Assembly (NCBI RefSeq): GCF_041397485.1 | Contig: NZ_JAWKWO010000004.1 | Location: forward strand, 124,001-188,000 | DNA length: 64,000 nucleotides | DNA from: Zhengella sp020637775 | GTDB lineage: Bacteria > Pseudomonadota > Alphaproteobacteria > Rhizobiales > Rhizobiaceae | Direction: 5' to 3' | Shown: positions 49,908 to 58,471 of the stretch, piece by piece | Position numbering within the stretch: the first letter of the stretch is position 1 | Layout: each line of letters begins with the position of its first letter | Notes under the pieces: model-generated | Told to the model about the DNA's origin: nothing | What the model saw: the letters and a program-made list of their open reading frames with translations, nothing else | The model's database searches: none | Translations under genes and position numbers: made by a program

Positions 49908-50120
49908 ATGGAAACAAATCTCACCATCGAAGGCATGCATTGCGGCGGCTGCGTCAAGTCCGTCACGAACGCGCTGTCATCCGTTCCGCTCGTCCGGTCG
50001 GTAGACGTGAACCTGGAAACGGGGCAGGCACGGATTGCCCACGAAGGGGCGGCGCCTGAAGCGCTTGTCGGCGCGGTGGAGGACGCAGGATTCGATGCCA
50101 GCCTGGCGCAGGACGCCTGA
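49908..50120 (+). CDS. copZ: Copper chaperone (HMA domain)
   Basis: A 70-residue single heavy-metal-associated domain with the metal site GMHCGGCVKSV at residues 7-17 and the ferredoxin-like fold expected of CopZ. It delivers Cu(I) to the adjacent CopA. Start METNLTIEG at 49908 has CAGGAG 9 bases upstream; the frame upstream of it is not conserved. The next gene starts 5 bases after its stop. Confidence 0.88.
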   Translation: METNLTIEGMHCGGCVKSVTNALSSVPLVRSVDVNLETGQARIAHEGAAPEALVGAVEDAGFDASLAQDA

Positions 50121-50125
50121 TCCCC

Positions 50126-52345
50126 ATGACACGCCAGCCTGATCACGCCGAGTTCGATGTCACGGGCATGACCTGCGCGGCATGCGCAGCGCGCATCGAA
50201 AAGGTGTTGTCGCGTGTGCCCGGTGTCGAAAGGGCGCAGGTCAATCTCGCCCTCGAACGCGCCATCATCGACTATGCCGGCGATGAGCCCGCGGCACTGG
50301 CCGCCGCCATCCGCAAGGCGGGCTTCGGTGCGCAACTGCGTGTTTCCGATGCCGCCCGCCAGCGCGAAGCCGACGAGGCGCTGGCCGCCCGCCGCCGCGC
50401 CGAGGAGCGGCAAACGCTGCTGCGCACGCTTGTCTCTGCCGCGCTTTCGCTTCCGCTGGTCATCGGCACCGCGCCCGCCATGCTCGGTATCGGAGAGGCC
50501 TTCATCGCGCCCTGGCTCCAGGCAGCGCTGGCCGCCGGCGTCATGGCGGTGTCCGGCACGCGTTTTTACCGCGAGGCCTTTGCGGCCGTGCGCGGCGGCG
50601 GCGCCAACATGGCGGTTCTGGTGTCGATCGGCACGTCGGTCGCCTTTGTCTGGTCGCTCTGGCAGGTCGCCATCGGGCACGGGCACGGGCACCTCTACTT
50701 CGAGGCGGCTGCGGTCGTCCTCACGCTGGTCATGCTGGGAAAATACCTGGAGGCGCGGGCGCGCCAGGGGGCATCCTCAGCCCTTTCCGCGCTTGGCCGG
50801 CTGCAACCGCGCAGCGCGGAACGCATCGGCGCGGATGGTCCCGAAACCATACCCGCCGAGGATCTTCGTCCCGGCGACCGCGTGCTGGTTTGTCCCGGGC
50901 GGCAGGTCCCCTGCGACGGCACCATCGTGACCGGCGAAACGGCCATCGACGAATCGCTTGTCACCGGTGAAAGCCTGCCGGTGGAGCGTCGGCCCGGCGA
51001 CAGCGTCATTACCGGCACGGTGAATGGTTCCGGCGTGCTGGAGGTCGAGGTGACAGCCGTGGGCGCAGATACCCGCCTGGCCCGCATGACACGGCTTGTG
51101 GAGGAAGCGCAGCAGGGCAATGCGCCCATCCAGCGCCTTGTCGACCGGATATCGGCCATCTTCGTGCCTGTCATCCTCGGCGTGGCTACCATCACCTTTC
51201 TCGGCTGGTGGCTTGTTGCCGGCGACGCGGAGGCCGGACTTGTCGCCGCCGTGTCGGTCCTCGTCATCGCCTGCCCCTGCGCGCTCGGCCTGGCAACGCC
51301 AACGGCATTGGCGGCAGGCACCGGCGCGGCGGCAAAAGCCGGGATTCTCATCCGCGATATCGAGACGCTGGAAACCGCCGGCCGGATCGGCGCCATCGCC
51401 TTTGACAAGACCGGCACGCTGACCCTCGGCAAGCCGCGTGTATCAGCGCTTGAACCGGTGAACCCGGCGCAAACAGGCATCAACGTGGCGGAACTGCTCA
51501 CCCTCGCCGCCTCGCTGGAAGCCGCCAGCGAACATCCGCTGGCCGAAGCCCTTGTCGAGAAGGCGAAAGCGGCCAATCTCACGCTGCGGCCCGCCTGTGA
51601 TGTCGCAGCCATTCCAGGCCAGGGCCTGAAAGGCGTGGTGGATGGCCGCAAGGTGTCCATTGGCAATGTCCGCCTCATGGAAGCCGAGGGCATTGCCGCC
51701 GTTGAGGTCAATGCCCTGCTTGAGACCTTTGCCGCCGCAGGCACGGCCGCGGCAGTCGCTGTCGACGGGCAGCTCGCCGGCGCGATCGCCTTTTCCGATC
51801 TGCCGCGCAAGGAGGCCGCCGAGGCCGTGGCCATGCTGCGTGCCAGCGGTCTGGAAGCCGTCATGCTGACCGGCGACAACGAGGCTGCCGCACACCGCGT
51901 CGCCGGGGAAATCGGCATCGGCGATGTCCGCGCCGGTCTCGCCCCGGAAGAAAAGGTCGAAGCCGTGCGCACCATGAGCGCCAACCGCCATGGCGGTGCG
52001 GCCTTTGTCGGCGACGGCCTCAATGACGGGCCGGCGCTTGCCGCCGCCACGCTTGGCATTGCCTTGTCGTCGGGCACCGATGTTGCCCGCGAGGCCGCCG
52101 CCATCACGCTGATGCGCCCCGACCTGACGCTGGTGCCCGCCGCGCTCGACATCGCCGCCAGGACAAAACGGACGATCACACAAAACCTCGTCTGGGCTTT
52201 CATTTACAACGTGATCGGCATTCCGCTGGCCGCCTTCGGCATCCTGTCTCCGGTCTTCGCCGGCGCGGCCATGGCCTTTTCTTCCGTCTCCGTGGTCACG
52301 AATTCGGCGCTTCTGGCCCGCTGGAAGCCGAAACGGACCCAATGA
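50126..52345 (+). CDS. copA: Copper-translocating P1B-type ATPase
   Basis: A 739-residue Cu(I) exporter. One N-terminal HMA domain (GMTCAACAARIEKVL, about 12-26), eight predicted membrane helices, actuator motif ESLVTGESLPVERRPGDS, the transmembrane metal site IACPCALGLATPTAL, phosphorylation site FDKTGTLTLGKPR, the ATP-binding His-Pro in SEHPLAEALVEKA and hinge GDGLNDGPALAAATLGIALS. Only one HMA domain suggests a bacterial-type CopA. Probably co-transcribed with copZ; the NolR-like gene upstream may or may not control it. Confidence 0.94.
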   Translation: MTRQPDHAEFDVTGMTCAACAARIEKVLSRVPGVERAQVNLALERAIIDYAGDEPAALAAAIRKAGFGAQLRVSDAARQREADEALAARRRAEERQTLLRTLVSAALSLPLVIGTAPAMLGIGEAFIAPWLQAALAAGVMAVSGTRFYREAFAAVRGGGANMAVLVSIGTSVAFVWSLWQVAIGHGHGHLYFEAAAVVLTLVMLGKYLEARARQGASSALSALGRLQPRSAERIGADGPETIPAEDLRPGDRVLVCPGRQVPCDGTIVTGETAIDESLVTGESLPVERRPGDSVITGTVNGSGVLEVEVTAVGADTRLARMTRLVEEAQQGNAPIQRLVDRISAIFVPVILGVATITFLGWWLVAGDAEAGLVAAVSVLVIACPCALGLATPTALAAGTGAAAKAGILIRDIETLETAGRIGAIAFDKTGTLTLGKPRVSALEPVNPAQTGINVAELLTLAASLEAASEHPLAEALVEKAKAANLTLRPACDVAAIPGQGLKGVVDGRKVSIGNVRLMEAEGIAAVEVNALLETFAAAGTAAAVAVDGQLAGAIAFSDLPRKEAAEAVAMLRASGLEAVMLTGDNEAAAHRVAGEIGIGDVRAGLAPEEKVEAVRTMSANRHGGAAFVGDGLNDGPALAAATLGIALSSGTDVAREAAAITLMRPDLTLVPAALDIAARTKRTITQNLVWAFIYNVIGIPLAAFGILSPVFAGAAMAFSSVSVVTNSALLARWKPKRTQ

Positions 52346-53148
52346 CGCCGATCCGCATCACCACGCCCGACGATCCGCGGATCGCGGCTTATCGCGACAT
52401 CCGCGAACGCGATCTGGCGGGCCGCGAAGGCCTGTTCATCGCGGAGGGCAAGGTGGTGCTGAACGTGCTTTTTGCGGCACGCCGGTTCCGGGCCCGCTCT
52501 GCACTGATCCTGGAAAACCGCCTGCCGGGCATGGCCGCGACCCTGGCGCTGGCCGACCCGGCCATGCCGGTTTATGTTGCCCCGCGCGCTGTCATGGATG
52601 CGATTGCCGGCTTTCCGGTTCATCGCGGTATCCTGGCGCTGGGCGAAAGGCGGGACGCCGACCGGCCCGCGCACATCCTCCCGCCACCCGATGACCGGTC
52701 GCTGGTCCTCGCCCTGGCCGGCATTTCAAATCACGACAACATGGGCGCCATTTTTCGCAATGCCGCCGCCTTCGGTGCCGATTCGGTGCTTGCCGACCGT
52801 GAATGCTGCGACCCGCTCTATCGCAAGGCAATCCGCGTCTCCGTCGGCGCGGCGCTGAAAGTGCCCTTCGCCCGCGCGGGAACGGCCGGTGATATGGTGG
52901 GCCTTCTTCAGGGCGCCGGATACCGTGTGCTGGCGCTTTCGCCATCCGGAATCACCCGGCTGCAAGAGGTCAAGACCGGCCAGCGCACCGCCCTTCTTCT
53001 GGGGACGGAGGGGGAAGGACTTCCCACGGGCCTCATGGCCGGACTGGAAACCGTGCGCATTCCGATCCGCAGCGATTTCGACAGCCTGAATGTTGCAACA
53101 GCCGGCGCAATCGCGCTGAACCATTTCTACTCGCCTGAATCCGGCTGA
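52342..53148 (+). CDS. TrmH/SpoU-family RNA 2'-O-methyltransferase
   Basis: A 268-residue protein. The N-terminal part RDIRERDLAGREGLFIAEGK is a substrate-binding L30e-like domain, and a C-terminal SPOUT knot follows with SNHDNMGAIFRNAAAFGADS, LLLGTEGEGLPTGLM and VRIPIRSDFDSLNVATAGAI, the three SpoU motifs. It methylates rRNA or tRNA using SAM; the target is not predictable. Its ATG overlaps the copA stop by 4 bases, an unusual coupling of copper export with RNA modification that may only reflect gene packing. Confidence 0.88.
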   Translation: MTPIRITTPDDPRIAAYRDIRERDLAGREGLFIAEGKVVLNVLFAARRFRARSALILENRLPGMAATLALADPAMPVYVAPRAVMDAIAGFPVHRGILALGERRDADRPAHILPPPDDRSLVLALAGISNHDNMGAIFRNAAAFGADSVLADRECCDPLYRKAIRVSVGAALKVPFARAGTAGDMVGLLQGAGYRVLALSPSGITRLQEVKTGQRTALLLGTEGEGLPTGLMAGLETVRIPIRSDFDSLNVATAGAIALNHFYSPESG

Positions 53149-53191
53149 CCGGAACCGGCGGAGCCAGGTACGATGAAAGCAGGTGCAGCGG

Positions 53192-54454
53192 CTATTCGGC
53201 CTTCGCCGCCGCCGATTTCTGCAAGGCGCGCACCCGGTCGGCAAGGCTGACGACCTGTCCCGCCGCGGCAATCTCCTCACCGGCCTCTTCCAGCCGGCTG
53301 CTGCGCGAAAGAGCGGCATGGATCGGCGAGTCCGGCCCTTCCATTTCGGCTGTCAGGCGCACCACATCCGCCGTCAGGTCATTGATCTGCTCACGCAGGA
53401 TCGCATTCTGGCGCTTCTGCTCCTGCCAGTCGTCGCTCTTGGCACGCTGGAAGCCCGTGATCTGCTCGTTGAGCTTTTCATTGATGGCGTTTGCCTGTGC
53501 AAGCTGGCGGCTCAAGCGGTCGCGATCCTCACCGAGGAGCCCGACCGCCTTCTCCACGTTCTCGGCGGTGCCGTTCTGCAGCAGGTTCGTCATCTGCAGG
53601 CTCATGCCGGCCAGATCGCCGGCCAGGTCCGCCCGTTCGGCTTCGGCCTCCTCCGCCTCGCGCGTCGCGCTGTCGATCCGCTTGCGTCCGTCCGCCATGT
53701 CCGCCCGCAGCCGCGCGAGATCCTTTTCCCGCCGGTCCAGCTTTTCCTCCAGGTCCGCAAGGCTCGACATCAGCCGCTCGTTCTTGCGCTCGGCCAGTTC
53801 GAGCCGCTTGGCGGTCTCCGCCAGTTCCCGCTGCGCCGCCCTGGCCTCGTGTTCGCGTTCGCGGGCCACGGCCTCGCTTTCCCGCCGCTGGGCCCGCAGG
53901 CCTTCGATATCGCCGGACAGCCGCTCGACCTCCGATTCGCGGGCGATCAGCTCGACCTGCCGCTCCGAAGAGGTGACCGAGAGCTCCTCGGCATGTTCGC
54001 GCATGCGTTCATATTCCAGCGCCTTGGCTTCCAGCCGCGCCTCGACATCGCTCAGTTCGGCCTCCGTCTCCTCAAGCTGCTGTTGACGCTCCTTCAACTC
54101 CGCGCGCAACGAGGCGCTCTTCGCCTCCAGTTCGCCGACGGTCGTGGTGCGCTCCTCCAGTTCATCGCCCAGCCGCCGGATTTCATCGCGGTAGCGCCCG
54201 ATATCCGCCAAATGGTGGGCCGCCTTGTCCTTCAGCGATTTGACGCTCATTTCCAGACGCCGCGTCGACATGGCGAATTCCGCGCGCATCCGGTCCTTGT
54301 CGGCCTCGATCTCGTTGAGCGTGAGCGGAACGGAGGCCTCGATCTTGCGGCGCGTCAGGACAACCGCCCGCCGCCAGATGGCCGGGGCCACCATCAGCGC
54401 CAGAAAGGCGGCGCACAGGAATCCGAGAATGAAGAAAAGAGCCGACTCGATCAC
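53192..54454 (-). CDS. Membrane-anchored long coiled-coil protein
   Basis: A 420-residue protein from GTG 54454 with one N-terminal transmembrane helix (VIESALFFILGFLCAAFLAL) and about 330 residues of continuous coiled coil rich in Glu, Arg, Ala and Leu: LEERTTTVGELEAKSASLRA, LKERQQQLEETEAELSDVEA, LMSSLADLEEKLDRREKDLA. The C-terminal 50 residues (AALSRSSRLEEAGEEIAAAG, LADRVRALQKSAAAKAE) are separate. I recognise no named family; it resembles Rhizobiales proteins of the cell envelope. Upstream in-frame extension to 54550 is GC-rich and not conserved-looking. Confidence 0.7.
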   Translation of the reverse strand: MIESALFFILGFLCAAFLALMVAPAIWRRAVVLTRRKIEASVPLTLNEIEADKDRMRAEFAMSTRRLEMSVKSLKDKAAHHLADIGRYRDEIRRLGDELEERTTTVGELEAKSASLRAELKERQQQLEETEAELSDVEARLEAKALEYERMREHAEELSVTSSERQVELIARESEVERLSGDIEGLRAQRRESEAVAREREHEARAAQRELAETAKRLELAERKNERLMSSLADLEEKLDRREKDLARLRADMADGRKRIDSATREAEEAEAERADLAGDLAGMSLQMTNLLQNGTAENVEKAVGLLGEDRDRLSRQLAQANAINEKLNEQITGFQRAKSDDWQEQKRQNAILREQINDLTADVVRLTAEMEGPDSPIHAALSRSSRLEEAGEEIAAAGQVVSLADRVRALQKSAAAKAE

Positions 54455-54606
54455 TGGAAACCTACCTGACGCAGACAGTGGCGGCGCAAGCACGCCACCG
54501 CGAAACCCTGTTCCAGAATGCCATGAAGCGGCACGGCAAATCCACAGCAAATCGGCGGGAATGCCTCATGCCTTGGCACAGGGTTAAGCCCGGGGCCTGC
54601 GTTCCG

Positions 54607-55185
54607 TCAGAACGGGTTCCAGGTCGGTTCCCGCGTCAGCTTTAGATAGCCGACATTCAGGCCCAGCCGCGCACCCAGGCCTGTCTTGATCGGCACCAGG
54701 AGCTGGTTGTTGTTCTTGAGCACGTGGAACCCGGCGCCGGCAACGACGTAGGCCGACCCGGAGACGCCGAGGAAACGGCGGTAGAGCTGATCGACCTGTT
54801 CGAGGTTGTAGACCAGCATCATCGTGCGCGATCCCTGCCCGCCGAAATCCCAGCCGATCGACGGACCTTGCCAGAACACCCGGTGATCGCCCGCGTTCTT
54901 TGTGAAAAGCGTGCCTTCCCCATAGGTCAGGCCGCCGACGATGGCGCCGGAGCCTTCCTCGCCGAGCACATAGCCGTTCGGCAAGCCATGCTGGGCAAAA
55001 ATCTGTTCGACCAGCGTCGCCAGCCCCCCGGTCGTGGAGCCGAAGAACCGGTGTCCCGCATCAATGATTTCCTGCGCGCCATAGGTATCCGCCGCGCGCG
55101 CCGGCATCGCCGCCAGTACCGTCATCGCCACCATGATCGCGGCCGCAAAACGAACGGCAAACGGCTTCTTCATGAAATTCAACAT
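54607..55185 (-). CDS. DUF1134 family secreted protein
   Basis: A 192-residue protein with a signal peptide (MLNFMKKPFAVRFAAAIMVA to MPARAA) and the DUF1134 domain: YGAQEIIDAGHRFFGSTTGG, LPNGYVLGEEGSGAIVGGLT, YGEGTLFTKNAGDHRVFWQG and LGLNVGYLKLTREPTWNPF. The family is widespread in alphaproteobacteria and resembles SYLF/EipA-type envelope-integrity proteins; the Brucella homologue EipA is linked to envelope stress. CGGAG lies about 9 bases before the chosen ATG at 55185. Confidence 0.85.
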   Translation of the reverse strand: MLNFMKKPFAVRFAAAIMVAMTVLAAMPARAADTYGAQEIIDAGHRFFGSTTGGLATLVEQIFAQHGLPNGYVLGEEGSGAIVGGLTYGEGTLFTKNAGDHRVFWQGPSIGWDFGGQGSRTMMLVYNLEQVDQLYRRFLGVSGSAYVVAGAGFHVLKNNNQLLVPIKTGLGARLGLNVGYLKLTREPTWNPF

Positions 55186-55488
55186 CGTGTGCGTCTCCGT
55201 ACGGAGCGCATTCTGCATGACCCGTCCTGTCGGATGAACCCCGGCTCTTCGTGGCCGGTGGCTCGCTCCCGCAGCGCGAAAGACTAGCGCCGCAAACCTT
55301 TTTGCATGATTAATACCAGCAAGTTCAACCCTGACCGGCAAAGATGGCCCAACCATGGCGATGGCGGCCTTTCCCGCCTCTTTCCTTGCCCGCGGCGGAC
55401 ACGCTGTGTATCGCTTTGTCGCAGCGGGATCGCATTGATTCGCACCAGGCGTGGCGGCGCGGTGCAAGGATTTGGAAGGGGTAAGGGC

Positions 55489-56118
55489 ATGGCCGACATT
55501 TTCACGCTTTCAGCGACCGATCTGGGCGCACTTCTCTGCAGCCGGGTTTGCCACGACATCATTTCGCCGGTGGGCGCGATCAACAACGGTCTTGAACTGC
55601 TCGATGAAGGCGGAGCCGACGACGACGCCATGGCGCTGATTCGCGCTTCCGCGCGCAATGCCTCCGCCCGCCTCCAGTTCGCCCGGATCGCCTTCGGCGC
55701 GGCCGGTTCGGCTGGCATGCAGATCGATACCGGGGATGCCGAAGCGGTGGCCAAGGCCTTCATCGCCAATGAAAAGCCCGAACTGGAATGGATCGGCGTC
55801 CGCGCCCTTCTGCCCAAGAACAAGGTGAAACTGCTTCTCAATCTCATCCTTGTCGCCAATTCCACGATTCCGCGCGGCGGCAAGATCACGGTGCGGCTGG
55901 ACGATACCGATGCCAATCCGAAGTTCACGCTCACATCGACCGGCAAGATGATTCGCGTTCCTCCGAAATTCCTCGAACTGCACGGCGGCAACACACCGTC
56001 CGAACCGATCGACGCCCACTCCGTGCAGGCCTACTACACGCTCCTGCTGGCGCGCGAATCGGGCATGACGATCGACATTCGCGCCACGGGCGAGGATGTG
56101 GTGCTCACCGCTTCCTGA
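55489..56118 (+). CDS. chpT: Histidine phosphotransferase of the CtrA phosphorelay
   Basis: A 209-residue ChpT. The phosphorylated histidine lies in SRVCHDIISPVGAINNGLEL (about residue 22), in the pseudo-HisKA helix hairpin, followed by a degenerate HATPase-like domain (VKLLLNLILVANSTIPRGGK). ChpT passes phosphate from CckA to CtrA and CpdR. Start MADIFTLS at 55489 is preferred to the frame opening at 55306. It lies close to a receiver gene and ctrA, as in other Rhizobiales. Confidence 0.88.
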   Translation: MADIFTLSATDLGALLCSRVCHDIISPVGAINNGLELLDEGGADDDAMALIRASARNASARLQFARIAFGAAGSAGMQIDTGDAEAVAKAFIANEKPELEWIGVRALLPKNKVKLLLNLILVANSTIPRGGKITVRLDDTDANPKFTLTSTGKMIRVPPKFLELHGGNTPSEPIDAHSVQAYYTLLLARESGMTIDIRATGEDVVLTAS

Positions 56119-56239
56119 TCTTTCCGTCCGCTTGAGCGCATTCGGCACGCTTCATTTGGCGCTTGTTTACTTATCTGCTCTAGCCTCATGGACGGCAGGG
56201 AAGAAGGAAATGACAAGCAAGCCCAAGTGAGGCGAAACC

Positions 56240-56641
56240 ATGAAGCGTTGCCTGATCGTCGATGATTCCGCAGTCATCCGGAAGGTCGCAAAGCGAATCC
56301 TGTCGACCGAAACGCTTCGGATTCTGGAAGCGGAGAGCGGCGCCATGGGTCTTGCTGTCTGCCGTTCGGAACTGCCGGAATTCATCATTCTTGACGGTAC
56401 GCTTCCCGATTACACACCGACCGAATTCGTCACCACGCTGAAGAGCTGGATAGAGCCCGAGCGCATGCCCATCGTCCTTGTGCTCGTGCACGAACTGGAC
56501 ATCGTTCCGATCATGCGCGCCAAGCGCGCCGGCGCCGCCGGTTATCTGCTCAAGCCGTTTGACCGGGAATCCCTGACCGCCCGCTTCAACGAACAGGTGG
56601 AAAGGGCAATGCAGGCGCGAGCGGCGACCCGCGCGGCCTGA
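56240..56641 (+). CDS. Single-domain response regulator, atypical receiver
   Basis: A 133-residue CheY-like receiver. Acidic pocket CLIVDDSAVIRKVAKRIL, phospho-acceptor Asp in EFIILDGTLPDYTP (about residue 52), Lys in AGYLLKPFDRES. The conserved Thr/Ser of beta-4 is absent: the segment reads RMPIVLVLVHELDI where PIVMLTA is usual. Located between chpT and ctrA, it is probably another output or regulator of the ChpT relay, comparable in position to a conserved Rhizobiales gene. ATG at 56240 follows AAGTGAGGC. Confidence 0.82.
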   Translation: MKRCLIVDDSAVIRKVAKRILSTETLRILEAESGAMGLAVCRSELPEFIILDGTLPDYTPTEFVTTLKSWIEPERMPIVLVLVHELDIVPIMRAKRAGAAGYLLKPFDRESLTARFNEQVERAMQARAATRAA

Positions 56642-56737
56642 GGACAGCCGCCGCTTTCTCCATTTCACGCCCGGCCACGAGCCCGCCTGCGCCAACGCGC
56701 CGCCGGCCTGCCCGCTGCGCACCAGGTCAAACGGAAA

Positions 56738-56769
56738 GCCCGCCCCTCCCTGTCCGGGAAAAGGCGGGC
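56738..56769 (-). terminator. Terminator of ctrA
   Basis: GCCCGCC (56738-56744) pairs with GGCGGGC (56763-56769); on the minus strand it is followed by TTTCCGTTTG, 33 bases after the ctrA stop. Confidence 0.75.
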
Positions 56770-56801
56770 CGATAGGGGACCCGTTCGCCTGAAGCGCTTG
56801 C

Positions 56802-57497
56802 TCAGGCGCTTTCGCGAATGTCGTCGGGCTCGCGCAGCACATAGCCGCGGCCCCAGACCGTCTCGATGTAGTTCTGCCCGCCGGATGCCGCGTCCAGCTT
56901 CTTGCGCAGCTTGCAGATGAAGACGTCGATGATCTTGAGTTCCGGCTCGTCCATGCCGCCATAGAGATGATTGAGGAACATCTCCTTGGTCAGCGTGGTG
57001 CCCTTGCGCAGGCTGAGCAGCTCGAGCATCTGGTATTCCTTGCCCGTCAGATGCACCCGCTGGCCGCCCACTTCCACTGTCTTGGCGTCCAGGTTGACCA
57101 CCAGGTCGCCGGTGGTGATGACCGACTGGGCGTGCCCCTTGGAGCGGCGCACGATGGCGTGGATGCGCGCCACGAGCTCGTCCTTGTGGAACGGCTTTGT
57201 CATGTAGTCGTCCGCGCCAAATCCGAGGCCGCGGACCTTGTCCTCGATGCCTGCCATCCCTGACAGGATGAGGATCGGCGTTTTCACCTTGGACAGGCGA
57301 AGCGTCCGCAGGACCTCGTATCCCGACATGTCGGGCAGGTTGAGATCCAGCAGGATGATGTCGTAGTCATAGAGTTTCCCGAGGTCGACCCCCTCTTCCC
57401 CGAGATCCGTCGTATAGACGTTGAAGCTTTCCGATTTGAGCATCAGTTCGATGCTCTGAGCGGTGGCGCTGTCGTCTTCAATCAGCAGAACGCGCAT
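56802..57497 (-). CDS. ctrA: Cell-cycle master response regulator CtrA
   Basis: A 231-residue OmpR-type regulator: receiver MRVLLIEDDSATAQSIELML, phospho-Asp in IILLDLNLPDMSGYEVLRTL, KPF in DDYMTKPFHKDELVARIHA, then a winged-helix DNA-binding domain EVGGQRVHLTGKEYQMLELL and KIIDVFICKLRKKLDAASGG. Start chosen at MRVLLIE (57497); the frame upstream is not CtrA-like. CtrA controls replication, division and flagellar genes. The C-terminal ESA is shorter than the degradation tag of Caulobacter CtrA. Confidence 0.95.
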   Translation of the reverse strand: MRVLLIEDDSATAQSIELMLKSESFNVYTTDLGEEGVDLGKLYDYDIILLDLNLPDMSGYEVLRTLRLSKVKTPILILSGMAGIEDKVRGLGFGADDYMTKPFHKDELVARIHAIVRRSKGHAQSVITTGDLVVNLDAKTVEVGGQRVHLTGKEYQMLELLSLRKGTTLTKEMFLNHLYGGMDEPELKIIDVFICKLRKKLDAASGGQNYIETVWGRGYVLREPDDIRESA

Positions 57498-57936
57498 TTC
57501 GATCCCCTTTTCCGCACCCGATTCAGGCAATGGCGCCATGGACGGGCGGAACAGTCCTTGCCTGATCCGGAGGCTGGCATGAAATGGTTAACAAAATCCG
57601 AATCGGATTTGCAAGCGCCCCACTCCAACATCAACCTCATCCCATAACCCATTATGATATAAATGCTTTCCCGAAATCTTGAGCCATTCGAAAACGTTAA
57701 CATTCACTGCCAAGCGATTCAGATGACTCATCTTGCCGGTCTTAACCAAGGCCACGGATTTTTTTTACCGCGCCTTAAGTTCCGGCTCCTATGATTAACG
57801 ACGCCCGTAAACGAAAGGTTACCGGGACATGATCTGGTAAGCCTGTTGGCCGCGCCGGAACGGTCCTTTCGCCTGCGGGTGCGTCAATGCCGGCTTGAGT
57901 GAGGGGGCCGGGTGGTTTTGTTTGGAGTATCGAGTC
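57498..57936. promoter_or_regulatory. Divergent ctrA / fliJ-like intergenic region
   Basis: A 439-base gap with the strongest AT-richness nearby. TTAAC-type CtrA half sites occur at 57588-57592, 57697-57701, 57742-57745, 57775-57778 and 57794-57797, but none forms an exact TTAA-N7-TTAA pair. GANTC (CcrM) sites lie at 57716-57720 (GATTC) and 57725-57729 (GACTC), with others at the ends (near 57519, 57932). A homopolymer run of T occurs at 57769-57776 region. Both promoters are expected here; I cannot place them exactly. Confidence 0.6.
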
Positions 57937-58311
57937 ATGAAATCACGCGATAACCTGGTTCGGCTGAAGCTTTTTCAGGTGAATGAAAAACGGCGCCAAT
58001 TGGCGCAACTCGACATGATGATTGCGGAATTTGACCGCAAGGCGGCCGAGCTTGAAGTCCAGATCGGCCATGAGGAGAAGAAGGCGGGCATTACCGACCA
58101 GAGCCATTTCGCCTATCCCACATTCGCCAAGGCGGCTCGCCAGCGCCGCGAAAATCTCCTGGCATCGCAAGGCGACCTGAAAACCCAGCGCGACGCGGCC
58201 GAAGCCGCCTTGGCGGAAGCCGAGGCTGAATTGGGTAAGGCGGAGATGCTCGAGAACCGGGACGTCCGCCCGCGCGAAGCCGCGACAGGCCGGCGCGCAA
58301 TGATCGGCTGA
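57937..58311 (+). CDS. fliJ: FliJ-like flagellar export chaperone
   Basis: A 124-residue, wholly helical coiled-coil protein with the FliJ pattern: MKSRDNLVRLKLFQVNEKRR, MIAEFDRKAAELEVQIGHEE, KAARQRRENLLASQGDLKTQ and AAEAALAEAEAELGKAEML. FliJ assists the flagellar type III export ATPase. The start MKSRDNL at 57937 has TTTGGAG upstream. It is divergent from ctrA, as in other Rhizobiales. Sequence identity with FliJ is low, so the name is an inference from size, coil pattern and place. Confidence 0.7.
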   Translation: MKSRDNLVRLKLFQVNEKRRQLAQLDMMIAEFDRKAAELEVQIGHEEKKAGITDQSHFAYPTFAKAARQRRENLLASQGDLKTQRDAAEAALAEAEAELGKAEMLENRDVRPREAATGRRAMIG

Positions 58312-58337
58312 TCTGCCATCGGGCGAATCAATTGCGG

Positions 58338-58363
58338 TGGCCGCGGCATGCCGCGGCCATTTT
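58338..58363 (+). terminator. Terminator of the fliJ-like gene
   Basis: TGGCCGCGGCATGCCGCGGCCA is a perfect 22-bp palindrome (58338-58359) followed by TTTTC on the plus strand. Confidence 0.85.
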
Positions 58364-58471
58364 CAATGACCGGGTCACGGGCGCGTTCTCCGCATCACGG
58401 CGCACCTGAAAAGCGGCGGCTCTTTGCCACGCAGCATTCCCTTGCCGCCAAAGCTCGGCTAAAGCGCTTGC

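Noticed and set aside
57588..57797. Scattered TTAAC sequences upstream of ctrA as full CtrA boxes
   Set aside because: None is paired at the TTAA-N7-TTAA spacing, so only half sites are claimed.
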